Positions 25,299-32,864 of a DNA stretch of 63,187 nt are shown here, in pieces. The notes beneath the pieces are model-generated. The model worked only from the letters and a program-made list of their open reading frames with translations, was not told where the DNA came from and searched no databases. Both the position numbers and the translations under genes were made by a program. Location of the stretch: contig NZ_MSKL01000010.1 of assembly GCF_001937665.1 (NCBI RefSeq), positions 1 to 63,187 of the forward strand, written 5' to 3'. The first letter of the stretch is position 1, and the number at the start of each line of letters is the position of its first letter. Source of the stretch: Actinomyces oris. Its GTDB lineage: Bacteria; Actinomycetota; Actinomycetes; Actinomycetales; Actinomycetaceae.

Positions 25299-28200
25299 AT
25301 GGCTCGCGCGATTCGGCATGACGACTGGCCGGTGGAGCTCACCGATGACCAGATCATCAGCCGGGTCGGTCACCAGGCCTTTCAGCGCGGGCTGGACTAC
25401 GCGCGCAAGGGCCGGGTGCGGGGCATCGGCGTCGCCGGGAACGGGGACATCATCAGTGCCCAGTCCAAGGGCTCGGGCACGCGGACCTACCAGACCATGG
25501 TCTTCCGCAAGCAGAGCGCCCGGAGCGCCCCGGAGGCATGGGCCGGCACCTGCTCGTGCCCGGTGGGCAGCAACTGCAAGCACGTGGCCGCCCTGCTCAT
25601 CACCGCGCGCACCCTGGCGCAGGAGGAGCCCGACGCCGCCCCCTCCTCCGGCCGGGTCGCCCCCTGGGAGAGCCGACTGGCCGACCTGCTGCGGGTGGAG
25701 CACGCCCCGCGCCGTCGGATGGCCCTGGAGATCATCGATGACCCCGGCAACATGTGGGGCACCCCCGCCGGCCTGTCCATGCTCCCGCTCATCGAGGGCA
25801 AGCGCGGCTGGAACCGGCAGGGGGCCTCCTGGAGCCAGATCGCCACCGGTGGCCTTGACGACGACGTCGACCCCGACGTCATGGGCGTCCTGCGCGAGCT
25901 GGCCGGAATAGCCGGCGGCCACGGCTTCTACTACGCCGACGACCGCCTCTCCCTGACGACCGCGCCCGCCCGCGTCTGGGACGTGCTGCGCCGAGGGGTG
26001 GCGGCCGGCCTGACCCTCACCACCGCCCAGCGCCACGGCATGCCCGTCCACCTCGCCGAGGGGCTGCGCGGCGGCATCCACCTCACCCGGGAGGAGGGAG
26101 GAGACGTCGTCATCACCCCCGCCGTGGAGATCGACGACGTCGAGGAGCTGCGGCGCCTCCAGGTCCCCGGACTGAGCCTCAACTTCTCCCTCATGCCCAT
26201 CGGCGACCCCGTCCACGGCTTCTACACGTGGATGCCCGGACGCGAGCTGCTCCTCATGCCTCTCGAACCGCGCCCCAGCGAGGCCCTCTCCCGGGTGCTG
26301 CTGGGAGACGGCGAGGCCATCACCATCCCGGCCGGGGACGTCGAGCGCTTCGAGACCGAGCACCTCGAGGCCCTCACCCGGGCGCTGCCGGTCCTGTCCG
26401 CCGACGCCTCCATCCGCCTGCCCCGGCCCACGACGCTGCGCGCCGCGCTCGCGGTCCACGTCGACGCCGATGAGCACCACCTGACCACCGAGTGGTCCAT
26501 CCGCTACATCAGCGAGAACGGCGAAGCCCGGCACAGTCACGGCCTCCCCGACCTCTCCTCGGCGGCCGAGGGCCGCATCGAGGGCGAGACCGCCGGCCGG
26601 GACATCGAGGGGGAGATCCGCCTGGCCCGAGAGGTCCTCAACCGCCTGCTGCCCCTGGCCGGCCGGCACCCGGCCCTCTGGCAGCCCCTGGACCTGCGAG
26701 GCATGGACACGGCTCGCTTCATGACCGAGACGCTGCCGGTCCTGCGCGAGCTGGAGGCCTTCGACGTCGAGGTCGACGACGACGTCCCCGACTACCGCGA
26801 GGCCGACGCCGCCCCCGTCATCACCACCAGCGTCAGCGATGACGAGGACCGCCCCGACTGGTTCTCCCTGTCCGTGCGCGTCCACGTGGGCCAGGAGGAG
26901 ATCCCTCTGGCGCTGCTCATGGCGGCTGTGGCCACCGGGGAGCCCGAGGTGCTCCTGGAGTCGGGCACGTGGGTGAGCATCGACCGACCGGAGATCGAGG
27001 CCCTGGCCCGCCTCATGGAGGAGGGGCGCGAGCTGGCCGACCCGCAGGCGCAGGGCGAGCTGCGGGTCAGTGCCCTGCACGCCGGCTACTACGAGGTCCT
27101 GGAGTCACTCGGCGTCATCGAGCGGGCCACGGCCCGCTGGAAGGAGCGGGTCGGGCGGCTGCTGGAGCGGGCGCGCGCCGCCGAGGCCACCGCCGAGCAC
27201 GCCGATGGGCGGTCCGCCGGGGGCGGCGACGCGGGCGGCACCGGCGAGGGAACCGGCGGGTTTTCCGTGCCCCGGGGGATGCGGGCGACGCTGCGCCCCT
27301 ACCAGCTCGAGGGCTACCGCTGGCTGGACTTCCTGCGCCAGGCGGGCCTCGGCGGGGTCCTGGCCGACGACATGGGACTGGGCAAGACCGTCCAGGTGCT
27401 CGCCGCCGTCCAGCGCCTCATCGAGGAGCGCGAGGAGGCCCAGGGGCAGGGCCCGGCCGACGAGCCGACCAGCTCCGGCGACCCCGGTGAGCCGGAGGGG
27501 GCCGGGCCGGTGCTCGTCATCGCGCCGACCTCCGTCGTCGGCTCCTGGGTGGAGCAGGCCGAGCGCTTCTGCCCGGGGCTGCGGGTGCGGGCCGTGAGGC
27601 GGACGGCCGCCAAGCGCGAGGAGACCCTGACGCGGATCGCGGAGGGCTGCGACATCGTCGTCACCTCCTACACGATCGTGCGACTGTGTGAGGAGGAGTT
27701 CACCGCCCAGGACTGGGCCTGGGTGGTGTGCGACGAGGCCCAGTTCGTCAAGAACCACACCTCGGCCACTTACAAGGCCGTGCGGCGGCTGCGGTCGCCG
27801 TCGACCATCGCGATCACGGGCACGCCGCTGGAGAACTCGCTCATGGACCTGTGGGCGCTCATGAGCATCGCGGCGCCGGGGCTGCTGCCCGATCCCGAAC
27901 GCTTCGGGCAGGTCTACCGCACGCCGATCGACCGCGGGGACACCGAGGCGCTGGGGCGGCTGCGGCGCAGGATGCGGCCCTTCCTGCTGCGGCGAACCAA
28001 GGAGCAGGTGGCCGCGGACCTGCCCGCCAAGACCGAGCAGGTCCTGGCCGTCGAGCTGGGCGCCAAGCACCGCAAGGCCTACGATCAGCGCCTGGCCCGC
28101 GAGCGGCAGAGGATCCTCGGGCTGCTGGAGGAGGACACGGCGCAGTCGCGCTTCATCGCGCTCAAGGCGCTCACCACCCTGCGGCAGATGGCGCTCGACC

Positions 28201-28994
28201 CGGCGCTCGTCGACGGCGGGGACGTAACCGAGCCCGGGGACGTTGAGACTCCCGGGACTGAGGGTTCAGCGGACATGGGCGGCGAGAGTCGCGAGAGCGG
28301 AGAGAACACGGCCGGCGGGAAGGGCGCCTCCGGTAGGAGGTCGGCCCGCGGCGCGAGGGGAGCGAAGGGCAAGGCCGTCACCGCCTCCGCGACGGGCCAC
28401 AGGGGGCCGGGCCGACGGCCGAGCCCGTCGGCCAAGGTCGAGGTGCTGGTCGAGCACCTGGGGCCGATCCTCTCCGAGGGGCACCGCGCCCTCGTCTTCT
28501 CCCAGTTCACGCGCTACCTCTCCGGCGTGCGCGAGCACCTGGAGGCCACCGGTGTGCGAACCGCCTACATGGACGGCTCCACCCCCGACCGACAGAAGGT
28601 CATCGACGCCTTCCGGGCCGGCCAGGCCGACGTCTTCCTCATCTCCCTCAAGGCCGGCGGCTTCGGGCTCACGCTCACCGAGGCCGACTACGTCTTCCTG
28701 CTGGACCCGTGGTGGAACCCGCAGGCCGAGGAGCAGGCCGTCGACCGCACCCACCGGATCGGCCAGGACAAGCCGGTCATGGTCTACCGGCTCGTCTCGG
28801 CCGACACCATCGAGGAGAAGGTCATGGCCCTCAAGGAGAAGAAGGCCGAGCTCTTCGCCCGGGTCGTTGAGGGGACCGGCGAGGTCGAGACCGGCGGCGA
28901 AGGTGCTGGAGGGACGGCCGGGGCTACGGGCGCGGGTGGACTCAGTCCGGCGGCCCTCACCGCCGCCGAGATCCGCGAGCTCATCGAGGGCTGA
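25299..28994 (+). CDS. SWIM-domain SNF2 family helicase
   Basis: A 1231-residue DNA-translocating ATPase. A SWIM zinc finger lies at residues 85-95 (C-S-C then C-K-H). After a long middle region, the SNF2 ATPase core begins near residue 660: GYRWLDFLRQAGLGGVLADDM, Walker A DMGLGKT at about 690, DEAQ box at about 812, and the C-terminal helicase domain with ALVFSQFTRYL, SLKAGGFGLTLTEADYVF and the arginine-finger motif DRTHRIGQ at about 1155. Around residues 975-1050 there is a Gly/Ser/Arg-rich disordered insertion between the two halves. Such proteins remodel protein-DNA or RNA polymerase complexes. It is divergent from the GPP34 gene and seems to be a single-gene unit ending before a GGGGAC array. 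Confidence 0.93.
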   Translation: MARAIRHDDWPVELTDDQIISRVGHQAFQRGLDYARKGRVRGIGVAGNGDIISAQSKGSGTRTYQTMVFRKQSARSAPEAWAGTCSCPVGSNCKHVAALLITARTLAQEEPDAAPSSGRVAPWESRLADLLRVEHAPRRRMALEIIDDPGNMWGTPAGLSMLPLIEGKRGWNRQGASWSQIATGGLDDDVDPDVMGVLRELAGIAGGHGFYYADDRLSLTTAPARVWDVLRRGVAAGLTLTTAQRHGMPVHLAEGLRGGIHLTREEGGDVVITPAVEIDDVEELRRLQVPGLSLNFSLMPIGDPVHGFYTWMPGRELLLMPLEPRPSEALSRVLLGDGEAITIPAGDVERFETEHLEALTRALPVLSADASIRLPRPTTLRAALAVHVDADEHHLTTEWSIRYISENGEARHSHGLPDLSSAAEGRIEGETAGRDIEGEIRLAREVLNRLLPLAGRHPALWQPLDLRGMDTARFMTETLPVLRELEAFDVEVDDDVPDYREADAAPVITTSVSDDEDRPDWFSLSVRVHVGQEEIPLALLMAAVATGEPEVLLESGTWVSIDRPEIEALARLMEEGRELADPQAQGELRVSALHAGYYEVLESLGVIERATARWKERVGRLLERARAAEATAEHADGRSAGGGDAGGTGEGTGGFSVPRGMRATLRPYQLEGYRWLDFLRQAGLGGVLADDMGLGKTVQVLAAVQRLIEEREEAQGQGPADEPTSSGDPGEPEGAGPVLVIAPTSVVGSWVEQAERFCPGLRVRAVRRTAAKREETLTRIAEGCDIVVTSYTIVRLCEEEFTAQDWAWVVCDEAQFVKNHTSATYKAVRRLRSPSTIAITGTPLENSLMDLWALMSIAAPGLLPDPERFGQVYRTPIDRGDTEALGRLRRRMRPFLLRRTKEQVAADLPAKTEQVLAVELGAKHRKAYDQRLARERQRILGLLEEDTAQSRFIALKALTTLRQMALDPALVDGGDVTEPGDVETPGTEGSADMGGESRESGENTAGGKGASGRRSARGARGAKGKAVTASATGHRGPGRRPSPSAKVEVLVEHLGPILSEGHRALVFSQFTRYLSGVREHLEATGVRTAYMDGSTPDRQKVIDAFRAGQADVFLISLKAGGFGLTLTEADYVFLLDPWWNPQAEEQAVDRTHRIGQDKPVMVYRLVSADTIEEKVMALKEKKAELFARVVEGTGEVETGGEGAGGTAGATGAGGLSPAALTAAEIRELIEG

Positions 28995-29562
28995 GGCTCT
29001 CAATGCGGTCGAGCGCGGTCTGAGCTCCCCTGCGCCCGACCCCCGCACTGTGGACCCCGTTCGGCTGTGTCCTGGTGGGGTCCATCCGCGCGACCGACAG
29101 TGTCACCTCCCCTCGGCGCTGGGGACAATCCGCGTGAACAGGTGCGGGAGTCTGCCTTCGGGGACACTCTCTTCCGGCCGGGGACATCGTGCGCGTACGG
29201 GGACAGGAATCCTGTCCCCGACGGCGTCGAATGCCCCCGCCCGGAGTGGGACGCACCCGGCCGCGCAGAATGTCCCCGGCCGGGAGTGACCGTGGCGGTC
29301 TGCACCTCCCCTTCGGTGTCCTCCCCGCGCCATCCGACCATTGCTCCGTCGGTGCCTGCATGGTCCCATCCGCGCGGCCCGGCGGATCGGCGAAGGCGCT
29401 GGCGGTCCCCGGGTCCACAGAGCCGGGACTGCAGGTGGTCTCCACAGGGCTGAGAAGCCCCTGAGCGCGGGAACTCGGGGCAGCCCGATGCTGGTGGTGC
29501 GGGCACGGCGCCCGCTGGGGAGCAGCGGAGTGCTGGTCCCCACCTATCAGAGGAGAACCACC
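28995..29562 (+). other. Long intergenic region with GGGGAC array
   Basis: 568 bases between the helicase gene and the DUF4244 gene. The array at 29121-29277 is the only structured element. The rest (28995-29120 and 29278-29562) has no convincing open frame; the tadABC-type genes that normally precede a flp/DUF4244 gene are not here. Confidence 0.55.
29121..29277. repeat. GGGGAC-box palindromic array, copy 4
   Basis: Left boxes start at 29121, 29160, 29180 and 29199, with the one expected near 29140 decayed. Right boxes start at 29215, 29234 (diverged), 29254 (diverged) and 29273. The centre, GGGGACAGGA-A-TCCTGTCCCC, is a perfect 10-bp inverted repeat. Confidence 0.87.
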
Positions 29563-29814
29563 ATGAGGAGACCCACCAGGACCGCCCTGCGCGCTCTGCG
29601 CACCAGTGTGATGCTGGCCCGTCCGGGTGATGCGTCAACGCTGCCGGACGTCATGCGGCGCCTGACGTCCCGGGAGGAGGGCATGGCCACCGCCGAGTAC
29701 GCCATCGGGACCTTGGCGGCCGCGGCCTTCGCCGGCCTGCTGCTGGCGCTCATGCGCTCGGGCAGCCTGAGCGGGGCGTTGCAGTCCATCATCGAGTCGG
29801 CGCTCTCGGTGTGA
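29563..29814 (+). CDS. DUF4244 pilin-like protein
   Basis: An 83-residue protein matching the DUF4244 family, the Flp-pilin-like subunit of actinobacterial tad loci. The N-terminal 45 residues are basic, then the segment EEGMATAEYAIGTLAAAAFAGLLLALM gives the pilin hallmark: a G-x-x-T-x-E-Y sequence followed by a hydrophobic helix. In Flp pilins a prepilin peptidase cleaves just before such a segment. AGAGGAG precedes the ATG. It is followed by two TadE-like genes in the same direction but no assembly ATPase or peptidase gene lies upstream, so if it is assembled the machinery must be encoded elsewhere. Confidence 0.82.
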   Translation: MRRPTRTALRALRTSVMLARPGDASTLPDVMRRLTSREEGMATAEYAIGTLAAAAFAGLLLALMRSGSLSGALQSIIESALSV

Positions 29815-30014
29815 TGTGCGGCGTCATCGCAGCACGTGGGCGCGCTCGCCCCCGAGTGGCCCGGGCGCCCGGCGGTGGCCGACGTCGCCGCCCGGGTCCC
29901 GCTTCCCGCCGGCCTTCAGGCCGCGCGCAACCGCATCCCTCACCTGGTCGTCGACCCCACCGAGGCCACGGGGTCAACGACCAGGACGGGTGCTCTGGAC
30001 GAGGAGAGCAGGGG

Positions 30015-30329
30015 ATGGTGACGGCCGAGACGGCGCTGTCGCTGCCCGCCGTCGTCCTCGTGCTGCTGATGGTTCTGGCGGCGGTCAGCGCCGGCGTCAC
30101 CCAGCTGCGGGTGGCCGACGCCGCCCGCACGGCGGCCCGCCAGGCCGCCATCGGCCAGGACGACTACACCGGCGCCGCCCAGCGCGTGGCCGGCGGGGTG
30201 AGCCTCGGCGTCGAGCAGGGCGAGCTCACCTGCGTCACCGCCGCCCGACCCGTTCCCGGACCCCTGGGCGGGCTGGGCCTGACGGCGCGCGCCCGCGCCT
30301 GCGCCTACACCGAACCGAGCGGCCCATGA
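30015..30329 (+). CDS. TadE-like minor pilin
   Basis: A 104-residue protein with a TadE-type N terminus: MVTAETALSLPAVVLVLLMVLAAVSAGVTQLRVADAARTAARQAA. The E in T-A-E-T-A and the following hydrophobic helix match pseudopilins, and the segment after it is the usual ARTAARQAA. GAGGAG lies about eight bases before the ATG. The remaining 55 residues are soluble, with two cysteines (Cys75 and Cys95 region) that could form a disulfide outside the cell. Its stop overlaps the next start by four bases, so the two are coupled. The 200 bases upstream contain no supported gene. Confidence 0.8.
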   Translation: MVTAETALSLPAVVLVLLMVLAAVSAGVTQLRVADAARTAARQAAIGQDDYTGAAQRVAGGVSLGVEQGELTCVTAARPVPGPLGGLGLTARARACAYTEPSGP

Positions 30330-30700
30330 ACCGCCCACGAAGGGACGAGCGCGGTTCGGGGACGGTTTACGCCCTGGGTGTCATCGCGGTGCTGCTGACG
30401 GCGGCGGTCGGCATCGCGGGTCTCATCCAGGCCCAGAGCGCCACCGGTCGGGCCCGGGCCGCCGCCGACCTCGCGGCCATCTCCGGTGCCACGGTCCTGT
30501 CCTCGGTCATCGCCCCCGGTGACCCCTGTGCCATGGCGCAGCGCGTCGCGGACGCCAACGGCGCCTCGGTGAGTGCCTGCTCCGTGGCCGGCGAGGACGT
30601 CACCGTCAGCGTCGTCGTCCCGACGACGATCCTCGGCCTGCCCCGCCAGGCCACCGCCCGGGCCCGAGCCGGCCCCGTCGACGCCCCGCCCGAGCTGTGA
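30326..30700 (+). CDS. TadE/TadF-like secreted pseudopilin
   Basis: A 124-residue protein of the small actinobacterial group found beside tadE and often called helicase/secretion-neighbourhood TadE-like protein. The N terminus reads DERGSGTVYALGVIAVLLTAAVGIAGLIQAQSATGRARAAADLAA: a short basic leader, a hydrophobic helix and the A-A-D-L-A-A segment that is diagnostic. Two cysteines follow (DPCAMAQRV and VSACSVAG), again suggesting an extracytoplasmic disulfide. The ATG overlaps the stop of the preceding gene (ATGA). It ends 13 bases before the convergent ABC exporter gene. Confidence 0.8.
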   Translation: MNRPRRDERGSGTVYALGVIAVLLTAAVGIAGLIQAQSATGRARAAADLAAISGATVLSSVIAPGDPCAMAQRVADANGASVSACSVAGEDVTVSVVVPTTILGLPRQATARARAGPVDAPPEL

Positions 30701-30713
30701 ATCGGCCCGGGCC

Positions 30714-32864
30714 TCAGTCCTCGACGGCGACGGTGGCGCCGCCCGCGAACTGGGCCGCGTGGAGGCGCGCGTAGGCGCCGCCCGCCGCGATGAGCTCATC
30801 GTGGCTGCCCTGCTCGACGATGTCACCGTGCTCCATCACCAGGATGGTGTCGGCGTCACGGATCGTCGACAGGCGGTGAGCAATGATGAAGCTCGTGCGG
30901 CCCTCGCGCAGCGCGTTCATCGCCTGCTGGACCAGCAGCTCGGTGCGGGTGTCCACCGAGCTGGTGGCCTCATCGAGGATGAGCACGGCCGGGTTGGCCA
31001 CGAAGGCCCGCGCGATCGTGAGCAGCTGGCGCTCGCCGGCGGAGATGTTCGCGGCGTCCTCCTCCAGAACCGTGTCGTAGCCCTGTGGCAGGGCCTTGAT
31101 GATGTGGTCGACGAAGCACGCCCTCGCAGCGGCCTCGACCTCCTCATCAGTGGCCCCGGGCCGCCCGTAGCGGATGTTCTCGCGGATCGTGCCGGCGAAC
31201 AGCCACGGGTCCTGCAGAACCATGCCGGTCCGACGACGCACATCGTGGCGCGTCATAGTGGCGATGTCGCGCCCGTCGATGAGGATGCGTCCCCCGTCGA
31301 GCTCGTAGAAGCGCATGAGCAGGTTGACCAGGGTGGTCTTGCCCGCTCCCGTGGGCCCCACGATCGCGACCGTGTGCCCGGGGTCGACCCGCAGCGACAG
31401 GTCCCGGATGAGCTCGACCTCCGGGCTGTAGGAGAAGTGCACGTGCTCCATCTCGATGACGCCCGGCCCCGCCGGGCTCTTCGGCGAATCCGCTTGGGTG
31501 CCGGGGCGGGTCCCCGAGGTCCGGCCGGCATCGGCGGTCGCGGCGCCCGCTGCGCCCGTGGCGCCGGCGCTCTCCGGTGCGACGTCGTCGGGACGCTCCT
31601 CCTCGGCGTCGAGCAGCTCGAAGATCCGCTCGGCGCTCGCGGTCCCGGACTGCACGGCCGTGGCCATGCCGCCGAGCTGGCCCAGGGGCTGGGAGAACTG
31701 CTGGGAGTACTGGATGAAGGCCTGCACGTCGCCCAGACGCAGCGACCCGGAGGCGACCATGGCGCCGCCGACCACCGCGATGGCCACATAGTTGATGTTC
31801 CCGATGACCAGCATGATCGGCATCATGATGCCGGAGAGGAACTGGGCGCGCAGCGAGGCCCGGTAGAGCTCCTCGTTCTCGGCGGCGAAGGCCTCGCGCA
31901 CCGACTCCGTGCGCCCGTAGACCTGCACCAGGGCGTGCCCGGAGAAGGACTCCTCCACTCGGGTGTTGATCTTGCCGGTGCGCGCCCACTGGTGGGTGAA
32001 GGCCTTCTGCGAGCGCGGCCCGATCACCCCGAAGACCACGCCCATGAGCGGGAACATGATGAGCGCCACCAGTGCCAGTTTCCAGGAGATGGAGAACATC
32101 ATCCCCAGCACGCCCACCACCGTGAGGATCGCCGTCAGGGCGCCGGACAGGGACTGCTGGAGGGTGTTGGTGACGTTGTCGACGTCGTTGGTCAGGCGGC
32201 TGAGCAGCTCACCGCGCTGAACGGTGTCGAAGTAGCTCAGCGGCAGGCGGTGGACCTTGTCCTCCACCTGGGCGCGCAGCCGGTAGAGGGCCTTGATGGT
32301 GATGCGGTTGATGAGCCAGCCCTCAAGCCAGTTGAGCAGGCCCGAACCCACGTACAGGACCAGTACCACCGTCAGGATCTGCCCCAGGCGGGTGTAGTCG
32401 ATGCCCGCGCCGGGAACGACGTCCATCGCCGAGAGCATGGAGGCGAAGTCATCCATCCCCCGCGCCCGCAGGGCCTCGATGGCCTGGGCCTTGGTGGTGC
32501 CGGCCGGCAGCATCGTGGAGACCACGCCCTCGAAGATGACGTTGGTGGCCTGGCCCAGCACCTTGGGGGCCGCCACGGCCAGCACGACCGTGCCCACGGC
32601 GGCCAGGGCCACGACCACCAGGGAGACCCGGTAGGCGCCCAGCAGCCCGACCATCCGTTTGAAGGAGGGCCAGAAGGCCTCGGCCTCGCCCGGGGGCGGC
32701 CCGTCGTGCCAGTCGCCCGAGGCTGCCTGCGCCTCAGCGGCCAGCTTGAGGTCCTCCTCGCTGAGCTCGTCGGGGCTGACGGCGGCGCTCGCACCGCTCC
32801 CGGCGTTGTCGCCGGTGTTCCTGCCGGCCTTCTTGCCCATGTGGCTGCTCGCGTTCCTGCTCAT
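30714..32864 (-). CDS. ABC multidrug-type exporter, subunit 2
   Basis: A 716-residue half-exporter with fused membrane and ATPase domains. After an acidic, disordered N terminus of about 60 residues come six membrane segments, then a nucleotide-binding domain with Walker A GPTGAGKTT, Walker B VLILDEATSSVD with the catalytic Glu, and the switch His in IIAHRLSTI. The signature reads NISAGERQ instead of LSGGQ. A Pro/Ala-rich insertion lies between the two domains. The start codon overlaps the stop of the partner gene by four bases (ATGA). With that partner it should form a heterodimer with one consensus and one degenerate ATP site. Substrate unknown; drug or lipid export is typical. Confidence 0.92.
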   Translation of the reverse strand: MSRNASSHMGKKAGRNTGDNAGSGASAAVSPDELSEEDLKLAAEAQAASGDWHDGPPPGEAEAFWPSFKRMVGLLGAYRVSLVVVALAAVGTVVLAVAAPKVLGQATNVIFEGVVSTMLPAGTTKAQAIEALRARGMDDFASMLSAMDVVPGAGIDYTRLGQILTVVLVLYVGSGLLNWLEGWLINRITIKALYRLRAQVEDKVHRLPLSYFDTVQRGELLSRLTNDVDNVTNTLQQSLSGALTAILTVVGVLGMMFSISWKLALVALIMFPLMGVVFGVIGPRSQKAFTHQWARTGKINTRVEESFSGHALVQVYGRTESVREAFAAENEELYRASLRAQFLSGIMMPIMLVIGNINYVAIAVVGGAMVASGSLRLGDVQAFIQYSQQFSQPLGQLGGMATAVQSGTASAERIFELLDAEEERPDDVAPESAGATGAAGAATADAGRTSGTRPGTQADSPKSPAGPGVIEMEHVHFSYSPEVELIRDLSLRVDPGHTVAIVGPTGAGKTTLVNLLMRFYELDGGRILIDGRDIATMTRHDVRRRTGMVLQDPWLFAGTIRENIRYGRPGATDEEVEAAARACFVDHIIKALPQGYDTVLEEDAANISAGERQLLTIARAFVANPAVLILDEATSSVDTRTELLVQQAMNALREGRTSFIIAHRLSTIRDADTILVMEHGDIVEQGSHDELIAAGGAYARLHAAQFAGGATVAVED

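Noticed and set aside
28218-28240. Two GGGGACG boxes 18 bases apart inside the SNF2 gene
   Set aside because: They lie in coding sequence for a disordered linker, the spacing is not 19 or 20, and no inverted partners follow. Treated as chance.
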